Assembly: GCF_015694525.1 (NCBI RefSeq)
Contig: NZ_JADQDM010000002.1
Location: 682,001 to 746,000 of the forward strand
Reading direction: 5' to 3'
Source: Hymenobacter ruricola
GTDB taxonomy: Bacteria > Bacteroidota > Bacteroidia > Cytophagales > Hymenobacteraceae
Length of the DNA: 64,000 nucleotides
A program made the position numbers and the translations under genes. Shown one piece after another: positions 42,525 through 50,648 of this stretch. How positions within the stretch are numbered: the stretch's first letter is position 1; the number at the start of each line of letters is the position of its first letter. The notes under the pieces are model-generated. The model was not told the origin of the DNA, ran no database searches, and was given only the letters and a program-made list of their open reading frames with translations.

Positions 42525-42712
42525 CTATCGGAAATCACGGTGACCGGTCAGCCAATTCCCACGTCCTCTTTCGCTAGGTGTATCCCACCCCACCTAGGAA
42601 AACATCGGTTGAATCTGTTCGGGTCTCCGCCCTAGGAGCTACGGCATGCAGAGGTCAACACGTTACAGCCGGCTGAGTCGAATGCGTTCGATTTGGCCGG
42701 CTGTATTGTTTT
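42525..42712 (+). ncRNA. Candidate structured non-coding RNA (about 190 nt)
   Basis: A perfect -7 element upstream and an intrinsic-terminator-like hairpin (ACAGCCGGC / GCCGGCTGT at 42665-42704 with an inner TCGAA-TGCG-TTCGA stem, then ATTGTTTT) delimit a region with no usable reading frame. Inside are a CTAGGTG/CACCTAG hairpin, a TGACCGGTCA palindrome and a GTTGA/TCAAC long-range pairing. Length and layout would fit a 6S-like or other housekeeping RNA, but I do not recognise a family. Confidence 0.6.
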
Positions 42713-42874
42713 AGGAAATGAGGCGCAGCCAAAGTGAGGCGTTGAATGAAACACCGGGCGGCGGAAGCGGCGGGCACGCCAAATGCCTGCGGTCGGCCTT
42801 ATCTTGCCGCCGGGCTAGGTCTGAAAAGGGCCCTGGGACTGATTTTTGGCGGTTTATTTATATTCGGTTGGGCT

Positions 42875-43417
42875 ATGACCAGTCATTCTAAAATTGAGCA
42901 GGCGGCCCTGCAGCTGTTCGGCGAGCGGGGCTACGACAGCACCTCCACCCTGCTGATTGCCAAGGGCGCCGGGGTGTCGGAGGCGTTGCTGTTTAAGTAC
43001 TTTCTGAGCAAGGAAAAGCTGTTTGAGTACCTCATCAAGCAGGGCTTCCGGCGCATTGTGGAAGCCAACCGCGGCATTCTGACCGAGAAAAACCCGCGCG
43101 TGCTGGTCGAAAACGTCATCGACCTGCCCTATAAGCTGGTGCACGACGAGCCCGATTTTTGGAAGATGCAGGACAAGGAATTCAACCGGCCGCTGGTGCA
43201 GAAGTACTTCCAACGCTTCATGAGCCCGATTGACAGCCTGCTCAAGCAAGCCTTCACCGACCTGGGCACGCCCAGCCCGGAAATGACCACCCAGCTCCTG
43301 CTGCTGCTCATCCAGAGCCTGTGGCGCAACCTGCTCTACGAGCACGACCCCAACCTGCTGCAACTCGGCGCCCACCTGAAACGGACGTACCTGCAGGGCG
43401 TGCCCGCCGCGAAGTGA
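42875..43417 (+). CDS. TetR/AcrR family transcriptional regulator
   Basis: A 180-residue regulator with an N-terminal helix-turn-helix (about 25-44, TLLIAKGAGVSEALLFKYFL, preceded by KIEQAALQLFGERGYDSTST) and a helical ligand-binding domain. The frame is open 43 codons upstream, but the HTH begins right after ATG 42875, so that start is used. It lies downstream of operator-like palindromes and a candidate RNA gene and upstream of the ClC channel gene, either of which may be its target. Ligand unknown. Confidence 0.88.
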   Translation: MTSHSKIEQAALQLFGERGYDSTSTLLIAKGAGVSEALLFKYFLSKEKLFEYLIKQGFRRIVEANRGILTEKNPRVLVENVIDLPYKLVHDEPDFWKMQDKEFNRPLVQKYFQRFMSPIDSLLKQAFTDLGTPSPEMTTQLLLLLIQSLWRNLLYEHDPNLLQLGAHLKRTYLQGVPAAK

Positions 43418-43578
43418 GCTGCCCGCAGCCGCCGGCCTGAGAGGCCATGCCAAGCAACCCGCCGGCCCCGGCCTCCGAATCAGCAAGGACGAAGAAGATA
43501 CTTTCGGCTATAAGAGCTGTGCATCTGTCGGCATTTTATTTGCGTTGATGCTTCTGCGTTGACTTTCCGCTTTCGCTT

Positions 43579-45366
43579 ATGCACCACCACGCCGTTCACC
43601 GCTTGTTGCGCCCGCTGCTGGTTTGGCGGGCCCGCCACATCAGCGAACGGATGTACATGCTCATTCTGAGCATCTTGGTGGGTGGGGCGGCGGGCCTGGC
43701 GGCGGTGCTGCTGAAAACCTGCGTCCGGGCGCAGTCGCAGCTGTTGCAAAGCGCCGTGACGGAGCCCAACCGGGTATTTGCCCTGTCGGTTTACCCCATC
43801 GTCGGCATCACGCTTACCGTGCTGGTCACCAAGTATTTGCTGGGCGGGCAGCTGGGCCGCGGCATCGGGCCCATCATTTACAACACGGCCCGCGAAGGCA
43901 GCATCGTGCCCCGCTCCAAGCTCTACTCGCAAATGATAACGGCGTTTCTGACCGTCAGCTTCGGGGGCTCGGCCGGTACCGAGGCGCCCATTTCGGTGAC
44001 GGGGGCCGCCCTGGGCTCCAACGTGGGCCGGGTGCTGCACGTGGACCGGCGGCGGCGGCGCCTGCTCACGGGCTGCGGCGCGGCGGCGGGCGTGGCGGCC
44101 ATCTTCAACTCGCCCATCGCGGGCGTGCTGTTTGCCGTCGAAACCATCTTGCTGGAGCTGCCGGCGCAGTATTTCATCCCCCTGCTCATTTCCTCGGCCA
44201 CGGCCACGGTGATTTCAAAAGCCTTGTACGCCGGCCAGCCTTTCGTGCTCATCACCACCAGCTGGCCCGTGGATGCGGTGCCGTTTTACGTGCTGCTGGG
44301 CTTGTTCACGGCCTTTTTCTCGGTGTATATGATTCGGACCTACCACTGGTTCGAGCATTTTTTTGAGCGGTGGCCGGGGCTGAACTGGCGCAAGGTGCTG
44401 CTGGGCGGCCTCACGCTGGGCGGCCTTATTTTCCTGTTTCCGACGCTGTACGGCGAGGGCTACAACACGGTGGAGCTGCTGCTGCGCGGCCACCCCGAGC
44501 ACATCACCGACGCCAGCATTTTCTCGGTGTACCAGGACAACAACCCCTGGCTGCTGCTGGTGCTGGTGGTGTTCAGCATGCTGCTGAAGGTGGTGGCCAC
44601 CAGCATCACGGTGGGCAGCGGGGGCAACGGGGGCATGTTCGGCTCGTCGCTGTTTACGGGGGCGCTGGCGGGGTTTTTCTTTGCCCGCCTGATAAACCTG
44701 AGCGGGCTGATTCACATTCCCGAAGTGCATTTTGTGGTGCTGGGCATGGCCGGCGCGCTGGCGGGCGTCATCCACGCGCCGCTCACGGCCATCTTCCTCA
44801 TTGCTGAAATCACGGGCGGGTACGCCCTGTTTGTGCCGCTGATGCTAGTGAGCAGCTCTTCCTACCTCATCACCAAGTACTTCGAGCCTTATTCTGTCTA
44901 TACCCGCAAGCTCACGGCGCGGGGCGTGGACGTGTACGCCAACCGCGACCGGGGCCTGCTGGCGCAGCTCGACCCGCGCCAGCTGCTCAAAACCGATTTC
45001 ATTCCGGTGCGGCCCAGCACCACGCTGGGCGAGTTGGTTGACATCTTCCGGCATTCCTCGCGCGACCTGTTTCCGGTGGTGGCGGCCGGCGGCCGGCTGC
45101 TGGGCGTGGTGAGCCTGAATTCGGTGCGCGACGCGCTGTTTGACGACGCCCACTACGCCACCACGCACGTGCGCGAGCTGATGAAGCCCGTGGAGGCCGT
45201 GGTGGGCCCCAACGACAACCTGGAACACACCCTGGGCCTGTTCGACCGGCACGAATTCTGGGCGCTGCCGGTGTGCGAAGAGGACGGCCGCTACCTGGGC
45301 TTTATCCTCAAAACCGACATTCTGGCCCGCTACCGACGCCAGCTCATTCAGGAGAGCGAAGCGTGA
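43579..45366 (+). CDS. ClC family chloride channel/transporter with CBS domains
   Basis: A 595-residue membrane protein with about ten helices of the ClC fold and two C-terminal CBS domains (about 473-590; DFIPVRPSTTLGELVDIFRH, VVGPNDNLEHTLGLFDRH). The selectivity motif equivalent to GREGP reads GTEAP (in GSAGTEAPISVTGAALGS), with the gating Glu kept; the GxFxP motif reads GMFGS. The retained Glu suggests a Cl-/H+ antiporter, but anion choice is open. Its stop overlaps the GTG start of the next gene. Confidence 0.9.
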   Translation: MHHHAVHRLLRPLLVWRARHISERMYMLILSILVGGAAGLAAVLLKTCVRAQSQLLQSAVTEPNRVFALSVYPIVGITLTVLVTKYLLGGQLGRGIGPIIYNTAREGSIVPRSKLYSQMITAFLTVSFGGSAGTEAPISVTGAALGSNVGRVLHVDRRRRRLLTGCGAAAGVAAIFNSPIAGVLFAVETILLELPAQYFIPLLISSATATVISKALYAGQPFVLITTSWPVDAVPFYVLLGLFTAFFSVYMIRTYHWFEHFFERWPGLNWRKVLLGGLTLGGLIFLFPTLYGEGYNTVELLLRGHPEHITDASIFSVYQDNNPWLLLVLVVFSMLLKVVATSITVGSGGNGGMFGSSLFTGALAGFFFARLINLSGLIHIPEVHFVVLGMAGALAGVIHAPLTAIFLIAEITGGYALFVPLMLVSSSSYLITKYFEPYSVYTRKLTARGVDVYANRDRGLLAQLDPRQLLKTDFIPVRPSTTLGELVDIFRHSSRDLFPVVAAGGRLLGVVSLNSVRDALFDDAHYATTHVRELMKPVEAVVGPNDNLEHTLGLFDRHEFWALPVCEEDGRYLGFILKTDILARYRRQLIQESEA

Positions 45367-46580
45367 GCGCAGAATTTGTGGCCGTTATCGGCGGGGGACC
45401 GGCGGGCCTGCTGGCCGCCCAGCGGCTGGCCGAAGGCGGCCTGAAGGTGCGCGTGTACGAGGCCCAGGCCACGGTGGGGCGCAAGTTTCTGGTGGCCGGG
45501 CACGGCGGCTTCAACCTAAGCAACGCCGAGGACGCCGAGCCCTTCGCCGGCCGCTACGGCGCCGAGGAAACGCGCTTTCGGGCGCTGCTGACGTACTTTT
45601 CGCCCGACGACCTGCGGGCCTGGGCCGCCGACCTGGGCATCGCAACCTTTGTGGGCACCAGTGGGCGCATCTTTCCGGTGGCGGCGCACAAGCCCGCTGA
45701 CTTGCTCCGGGCCTGGCTGGGCCGGCTGCGCGAACTGGGCGTTGAAATCAACACCCGCCGGCGCTGGATGGGCTTTGATGGGGCCAATGGGCTGCGGCTG
45801 CGCGACGAAACTAGCGGGCAGGAAACCACCCTGGAGCCCGCCGCCACCGTGCTGGCCCTGGGCGGCGCCAGCTGGGCCAAAACCGGCTCGGATGGCGCCT
45901 GGGTGCCGCTGCTGCGGGAAATCGACGTGCCCGTTGCGCCCTTTGCCCCGGCCAACTGCGGCGCGGAAGTGGCGTGGTCGGAGTTCTTTAAGCAGAAAGT
46001 TGGCCGGGCGCCGCTCAAAAACATCAGCCTGCGCGTGAACGACGGCCCGCCGCTGCGCGGCGAGGCCATGCTGACCGAATACGGCATCGAGGGCACGCCG
46101 GTGTATGCCCTCACGCCCCAGCTTCGCACGGCGCTGGCCACGGGTCCGGCCACGCTTTTTCTGAACACCAAGCCGGACCTGCCCCCCGAAACGCTGCTGG
46201 CCCGGCTGCGCCAGCGCCGAAATAGCGCTTCGCTGCCCGATTTTCTGCGCAAGGCCCTGGGCCTGGGAGCGCCGGTGCCCACGCTGCTGCGCGAGGCGGC
46301 GCCAGCCGTGGCCACGTACCCACCGGAAGCCCTGGCCGAACTGCTGGCGGCCGTGCCCCTGCCCGTGAGCGGCCTGCGCCCGCTGGACGAAGCCATTTCT
46401 ACGGCCGGCGGCATTCCCTTTTCGGAAGTAGATGAGCACCTGCAGCTCCGGCAGCGGCCGGGCACCTACGTGGCCGGCGAAATGCTGGACTGGGAAGCGC
46501 CCACGGGCGGCTATTTGCTGCAAGGCTGCTTCAGCACCGGGGCGTGGGCGGCGCGGGGGATTTTGGTGAGGCTGAGTTGA
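45363..46580 (+). CDS. BaiN/HI0933-type FAD-dependent oxidoreductase
   Basis: A 405-residue flavoprotein. The dinucleotide-binding motif GGGPAGLLAAQ is near residues 10-20, and the typical GHGGFNLSNAE block follows. The C-terminal part contains STAGGIPFSEV and GEMLDWEAPTGGYLLQGCF, hallmarks of the HI0933/BaiN family. Its reaction is usually unknown. The start is GTG 45363, which overlaps the ClC stop codon (GTGA), so the two proteins are translationally coupled; this is the only start that gives the expected N-terminus. Confidence 0.9.
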   Translation: MSAEFVAVIGGGPAGLLAAQRLAEGGLKVRVYEAQATVGRKFLVAGHGGFNLSNAEDAEPFAGRYGAEETRFRALLTYFSPDDLRAWAADLGIATFVGTSGRIFPVAAHKPADLLRAWLGRLRELGVEINTRRRWMGFDGANGLRLRDETSGQETTLEPAATVLALGGASWAKTGSDGAWVPLLREIDVPVAPFAPANCGAEVAWSEFFKQKVGRAPLKNISLRVNDGPPLRGEAMLTEYGIEGTPVYALTPQLRTALATGPATLFLNTKPDLPPETLLARLRQRRNSASLPDFLRKALGLGAPVPTLLREAAPAVATYPPEALAELLAAVPLPVSGLRPLDEAISTAGGIPFSEVDEHLQLRQRPGTYVAGEMLDWEAPTGGYLLQGCFSTGAWAARGILVRLS

Positions 46581-46597
46581 AGGCAAGTAAGTCGTTT

Positions 46598-46764
46598 GTC
46601 ATTGCGAGCGCAGCGTGGCAATCCGTCCTCTCTCAGCGGCCAATGCTCTTTCCCAAAAACCCTATCAATTAGAAAGCCCCGACGCGGTGCGGTGTCGGGG
46701 CTTTGTCACAAAAGAAAAGGTCTGGTTTTGACAGGACGGGTTGCTTCGCTACGCTCGCAATGAC
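46598..46764. repeat. Hairpin repeat TCATTGCGAGCGCAGCG
   Basis: Arms of 31 bp at 46598-46628 and 46734-46764 with four mismatches enclose an intrinsic terminator at 46673-46704. The arm is related to the TGTCATCCTGAGC type at 6124. Confidence 0.85.
46673..46704. terminator. Rho-independent terminator, bidirectional
   Basis: AAAGCCCCGAC / GTCGGGGCTTT around a 10-nt loop between the flavoprotein gene (plus) and the small membrane gene (minus). Confidence 0.88.
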
Positions 46765-46780
46765 AATTCCCGCTCCTGCT

Positions 46781-47041
46781 CTATTCCTTCGCCAGCGCTT
46801 TGGCCTTCGCTTCGGCTTCGCGCAAAATCTGGCGGGCTTCGCCGAGCAGGCGGCGGCCGGGGTCCAGCTCTTCGCGGGCGATGAGGGCGAACAGCAGAAA
46901 GAAGGAGGCCAGCGGCAGCACCCAGCCCAGCACAAACCACAGCCAGAACGAGCGGCCCCGGCTCTGGGCGCAGTAGCCGGTGAGGATGGGGATGAAGGAA
47001 ATGGCCACCGCCACCACAAAAAGCATGTCGACGAAGAGCAT
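46781..47041 (-). CDS. Small membrane protein with two spans and basic tail
   Basis: An 86-residue protein with two hydrophobic segments (about 2-21 and 33-53), the first loop carrying CAQSRGRSFW, and a charged helical C-terminus (REELDPGRRLLGEARQILRE). I recognise no family. It is divergent from the diadenylate-cyclase-like gene (195-bp gap) and converges on the terminator at 46673. The overlapping longer minus-strand frame (46669-48525) is a shadow of the next gene. Confidence 0.65.
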   Translation of the reverse strand: MLFVDMLFVVAVAISFIPILTGYCAQSRGRSFWLWFVLGWVLPLASFFLLFALIAREELDPGRRLLGEARQILREAEAKAKALAKE

Positions 47042-47224
47042 AGGCTGGCGTGCGAAAGGGCGGTGGAAGCCCGGCGGCGGCAGGGCCGGCGGGGGGCCGA
47101 AGTTACGAATTTCTGAGCGGCAGATGAAGCCCGAAAACAGGAAATTTGTTTGGCTATACCTCTATCCGGCGGTTTTTTCCGTAGTTCGGCCTGAAGCCGG
47201 GGCCGCAGCGAGGCCCGGCCGTCT

Positions 47225-47232
47225 TGTATTTG
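47225..47232 (+). promoter_or_regulatory. Near-consensus -7 element, TGTATTTG
   Basis: TGTATTTG (one mismatch to TANNTTTG) ends three bases before the ATG at 47236. It would again give a leaderless transcript; weak on its own. Confidence 0.3.
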
Positions 47233-47235
47233 CCC

Positions 47236-48684
47236 ATGTGGGAACACCAAAGTCTGTTTCGCGTTTCGGCCCAGCTCTTCGCCGAGGGGGTGTTTAACTT
47301 GCTCGACCGCAACCTGCGGCCGGAGATTTTTCTGCTCGGTTTTGCCTCGGCCAAAGAAGGCGACGAGCCCGACGCCGTGGTGGTGGAGCCGCCCACGGCC
47401 CGCTACGCCCCCGCCGATTTCCGGTACGTGAAAACCCACGCCGCCGCCCTGGAGGCCGACACCGGCCCGCAGGGCTCCGTGTACCACCTGCACCCCAACG
47501 ACCACGACCGGTTCGAGAAGCACCACTGGTACGAGCTGATGTGCCGCGCCACCGAAACCACCCTCAACGACCTCACCCGCGCCCGCCGCGAAAACCGCCG
47601 CTCCTTCTGCTCGGTGCCGGTGAGCCTGCAGGGCTACCTCGTGACGGTGGTGCTGCAGCTCTCGGCCGATTGCTACGACGGCTACTACGCCCTGCCCAAG
47701 TCCACCAGCGCCCGCCCCGCCAACCTGCCCCACGCCACGGTGACGGAGTTTCTGCACGACTGCTCGCGGGCTTTGCGCGAGGCGGATACCGCCGACAACG
47801 ACCAGCCCGTGCTCGACCGCGACTACAACGAGCTGCTGCGCTCGGCGGGCCGCCGGCTGATGCTGCGCGTGGCCCCCGCCGGCACCCACGGCCTGTACGA
47901 TGCCTGCAACGGCGTGGCCGCCCTGCGCCACGAGGGCGACGAAGGCATCGGGACCATGCTGGTGAGCCGGCGCCTGCACCCGGCCGTGATTCCGGTGCTG
48001 ACCCTGGAAACGCCCGTGCCCATGCGCGACCACCGCTCCATCCGCAAGCTGCTGGAGCTGAGCGAGGGCCACACGGCCCTGATTTCGGACGCCTCGCACG
48101 TCTTCGGCCTGGGCCAGCTGGTGCCCGAGTCCGACGGGCAGTACGAGCCCCTGGTCACGGTGCACTTCACCAACCACTACAGCTGGGAAATGAGCCACGC
48201 CGGCCACGTGCTCATGCGCGTGGTGAGCAACACGCCGCGCCTGCCGCAGGGCCGCGTGGCCCAGGAAAACTTTGCCCGCATCGTGCGCATCGTGTTTCCC
48301 AGCCTCGACGTGGACAGCACCGACTACCTTTGGGACCTGGCCCAAAAGGCCAGCACGCAGCCCACGGGCACCATTCTGGTCATCAGCACCGGCGCAGCCC
48401 AGGAGGCCCAGCGCCTCACGCGGCAGTGCTTCCGGGTGGTGCCGCGCATCATGACGCCCTCGGTCCTCAAGCTGGTCACCAACATCGACGGGGCCGTGCT
48501 CATCGAGCCCAACGGCATGTGCCACGCCATCGGCGCCATCCTCGACGGCCTGGCCACCGACAAGGGCGACTCGTCCCGCGGCGCCCGCTACAACTCGGCC
48601 CTGCGCTATGCCAACAGCAGCAAGTACCCCATGCTGGCCGTGGTGGTAAGCGAAGACGGCTGGATTGACCTGCTGCCGAGTTAG
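47236..48684 (+). CDS. DACNV-type sensor / diadenylate-cyclase-like (DisA_N) protein
   Basis: A 482-residue cytoplasmic protein. The C-terminal region (about 345-482) matches the diadenylate cyclase (DisA_N) fold: IDGAVLIEPNGMCHAIGAIL with the DGA motif at 418-420, then SSRGARYNSALRYA at 446-459 where classical enzymes have the RHR motif, and LAVVVSEDGWIDL at the end. The N-terminal 340 residues form an unassigned region of the kind fused to such cyclase domains in Bacteroidota (the named DACNV sensor family, from memory). c-di-AMP synthesis is plausible but unproven because the RHR motif is changed to RGAR. No membrane span is seen, unlike CdaA. Confidence 0.8.
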   Translation: MWEHQSLFRVSAQLFAEGVFNLLDRNLRPEIFLLGFASAKEGDEPDAVVVEPPTARYAPADFRYVKTHAAALEADTGPQGSVYHLHPNDHDRFEKHHWYELMCRATETTLNDLTRARRENRRSFCSVPVSLQGYLVTVVLQLSADCYDGYYALPKSTSARPANLPHATVTEFLHDCSRALREADTADNDQPVLDRDYNELLRSAGRRLMLRVAPAGTHGLYDACNGVAALRHEGDEGIGTMLVSRRLHPAVIPVLTLETPVPMRDHRSIRKLLELSEGHTALISDASHVFGLGQLVPESDGQYEPLVTVHFTNHYSWEMSHAGHVLMRVVSNTPRLPQGRVAQENFARIVRIVFPSLDVDSTDYLWDLAQKASTQPTGTILVISTGAAQEAQRLTRQCFRVVPRIMTPSVLKLVTNIDGAVLIEPNGMCHAIGAILDGLATDKGDSSRGARYNSALRYANSSKYPMLAVVVSEDGWIDLLPS

Positions 48685-48702
48685 AATGACGTCGTACAGA
48701 AT

Positions 48703-48798
48703 AAAGAACGTCCTGCTGAGCTTGTCGAAGCATCTCGCGTGCCGAAGTAATTACTCTTGCACGCGAGATGCTTCGACAAGCTCAGCAGGACGTTCTTT
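48703..48798. repeat. GAACGTCATG-family hairpin, 40-bp perfect arms
   Basis: Arms at 48703-48742 and 48759-48798 (AAAGAACGTCCTGCTGAGCT onwards) between the convergent cyclase-like and aldo/keto reductase genes. Both arms carry the same change (CGTCCTGC for CGTCATGC), which keeps them complementary. A T-run follows the right arm, so it may also act as a terminator. Confidence 0.95.
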
Positions 48799-48811
48799 TT
48801 GAGCCTAGCGG

Positions 48812-49801
48812 CTAGCCGTTTACCGAGCCCATCATGGCCGCGGGGTAGCGCAGGCCAGCCGTGGCGCCTTTGGGCGCGATTTCATCCAACTGGGCCAGCT
48901 CATCCCGCGTCAGTTCCACTTCCAGCGCGCCCAGGTTTTCTTCCAGGTATTTCACCCGCTTGGTGCCGGGAATGGGCACCACGTCGTCGCCCTGCGCCAG
49001 CACCCAGGCCAGGGCCAGCTGGCCGGCGGTGCAGTCTTTTTGCTGCGCTAAGTCGTTGATGCGGGCCACGAGGTCGAGGTTTTTCTGGAAGTTTTCGCCC
49101 TGGAAGCGGGGCGTGTGGCGGCGGTAGTCGTCTTCGGCCAGGTCCTCAAACTTCTGGATTTGGCCGGTGAGGAAGCCCCGGCCCAGCGGCGAATACGGCA
49201 CGAAGCCCACGCCCAGCTCCCGCATTGCGGGCAAAACTTCGTCTTCCGGCTCGCGGGTCCAGAGCGAATATTCGCTTTGCAGCGCGGCGATGGGATGCAC
49301 GGCCACGGCCCGGTGCACGGTGGCCGGCGCGGCCTCGCTCAGGCCCAGGAAGCGCACTTTGCCTTCTTCCACCAGCCGGCTCATGGCACCCACGGTTTCT
49401 TCGATGGGCGTGTTGGGGTCCACGCGGTGCTGGTAGTAGAGGTCGATGTAGTCGGTGCCGAGGCGCTTGAGGCTGGCTTCGCAGGCGGCTTTCACGTATT
49501 CGGGCCGGCCGTTGATGCCGCGCCGGGTGGGGTCGGTGGGGTCGCGCTCGATGCCGAATTTGGTGGCCAGCACGATGCCGCCGCGCTGGCCTTTGAAAAC
49601 GCGGCCCAGCAGTTCCTCGTTTTTGAAGGGGCCGTACATGTCGGCGGTGTCGAAGAATGTCACGCCCAGCTCGCGGGCGCGGTGCAGGGTGCGGGTGCTT
49701 TCGGCGTCGTCCTGGCCGGCGTAGAAGTCGGACATGCCCATGCAGCCCAGGCCCAGGGCCGAAACGGTGAGGCCGGAGCGGCCGAGTTGGCGGGTTTTCA
49801 T
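48812..49801 (-). CDS. Aldo/keto reductase
   Basis: A 329-residue NADPH-dependent oxidoreductase with a TIM-barrel pattern. The catalytic tetrad is visible: Asp51 and Tyr56 ([10 protein letters not shown]), Lys81 (VLATKFGIE) and His125 (YYQHRVD). The C-terminal cofactor block [20 protein letters not shown] is typical of the AKR subfamily close to YajO/YakC. Substrate unknown. A 21-bp tandem array lies upstream. Confidence 0.93.
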   Translation of the reverse strand: MKTRQLGRSGLTVSALGLGCMGMSDFYAGQDDAESTRTLHRARELGVTFFDTADMYGPFKNEELLGRVFKGQRGGIVLATKFGIERDPTDPTRRGINGRPEYVKAACEASLKRLGTDYIDLYYQHRVDPNTPIEETVGAMSRLVEEGKVRFLGLSEAAPATVHRAVAVHPIAALQSEYSLWTREPEDEVLPAMRELGVGFVPYSPLGRGFLTGQIQKFEDLAEDDYRRHTPRFQGENFQKNLDLVARINDLAQQKDCTAGQLALAWVLAQGDDVVPIPGTKRVKYLEENLGALEVELTRDELAQLDEIAPKGATAGLRYPAAMMGSVNG

Positions 49802-49906
49802 AAAGCGAAACGGTAGGTGAAGTGGTTAATGGGATGGCAGCGCCTGCTGGCTCTACGCAACGCCCCCTTCAACCGGCCAGCCTGGGCTTTTGATTTCGGC
49901 TTTTTC

Positions 49907-50160
49907 CCAACCCCCGCCTCAATGAGCCCAACCCCGGCCACGCCTTTCCCAAGCCCCGCCCTAAGCATCCAAACCTTCGCCTCTGCTGCCCAAATCCTCG
50001 CCGCGAGTCTCCAAACCCCCGCCACGGGTTTCCAAATCCAAGTCACGCATAGAAAAATCCTAGTCTCCGTTTTCCAAACTCCCGCCACGCCTTTCCAAAG
50101 CCTCGACACAGGCTTCCAAACCGTCGCCACGCCTTTGCCAACCACGGCCTCACCCTTCCC
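49907..50160. repeat. Twelve-unit 21-bp tandem array (CCAAA..CCGCCACG)
   Basis: CCAA anchors start at 49907, 49928, 49949, 49969, 49990, 50011, 50032, (50053, decayed), 50074, 50095, 50116 and 50138, that is every 21 bp with rare single-base slips. It fills the 387-bp divergent gap between the aldo/keto reductase and the lipoprotein gene and ends just before the promoter at 50177. Both strands are open and read as heptapeptide repeats, including a minus-strand V-W-K-rich frame that ends three bases before the reductase ATG, but start signals are lacking. Confidence 0.88.
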
Positions 50161-50176
50161 TCACGCCCGCCGGCCG

Positions 50177-50184
50177 TACCTTTG
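50177..50184 (+). promoter_or_regulatory. TANNTTTG -7 element, lipoprotein gene
   Basis: TACCTTTG is followed by CGCC and the GTG start at 50189, the same spacing as at guaA, predicting a leaderless or nearly leaderless mRNA. Confidence 0.55.
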
Positions 50185-50188
50185 CGCC

Positions 50189-50632
50189 GTGAACATCGCC
50201 CCGAAAAACCTCTTCCCGCTGGCCCTGGCTGCCCTGGCCTCCGCTTGCTCGCCCGGCACCATCAGCGAAAACGGCGCCCCTTCCGAAGCATCGGCCGCCG
50301 AGATGGCCCTCATGAACCGCCACGACTCGCTGATGGCCGAAACCTCGAAGCTTTACGAGTACAAGGCCAAGCTTTCGGGCTACCACACCGAGGCCGCCGC
50401 GCCCTACATCCACGGCCTGCTGGCCGCCGATGCCGCCATGATGAGCTGGATGCATCGGTACAAAGCGCCCGACACCACGGCCACTCCGGCCGCCCGGGTG
50501 GCCTATTTCCGGCAGCAGCAACAGATTCTGGCCGGCATCAGCCGGCAGTACCGCGCCACGCTGGATTCGGCCGTGCGCTTCACTACCGAGCACCCCGCCG
50601 CCGGCGACGTACCGCCCCCCGCTTCCAAGTAG
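50189..50632 (+). CDS. Putative lipoprotein, unknown function
   Basis: A 147-residue lipoprotein: residues 1-17 form the signal with lipobox LASAC (Cys18), followed by a helical body containing MALMNRHDSLMAETSKLYEY and AMMSWMHRYKAP and a disordered Pro-rich end. The start is GTG 50189, since no ATG gives a signal sequence; it lies four bases after a perfect TANNTTTG element. It begins a cluster with SCO and cytochrome c proteins, so a role in the cell envelope or respiratory assembly is possible. I recognise no family. Confidence 0.75.
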   Translation: MNIAPKNLFPLALAALASACSPGTISENGAPSEASAAEMALMNRHDSLMAETSKLYEYKAKLSGYHTEAAAPYIHGLLAADAAMMSWMHRYKAPDTTATPAARVAYFRQQQQILAGISRQYRATLDSAVRFTTEHPAAGDVPPPASK

Positions 50633-50648
50633 CCTATTACCTATCAAT

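Noticed and set aside
46669..48525. A 618-residue minus-strand open frame opposite the cyclase-like gene
   Set aside because: Low-complexity composition and no motifs; the plus strand has the DGA-containing cyclase-like domain. The real minus-strand gene here is only 46781-47041.
49798..50145. A 115-residue minus-strand gene made of V-W-K heptads
   Set aside because: It is translated from a degenerate 21-bp DNA array; there is no ribosome-binding or promoter signal and the opposite strand is equally open. Kept as a finding, not as a gene.
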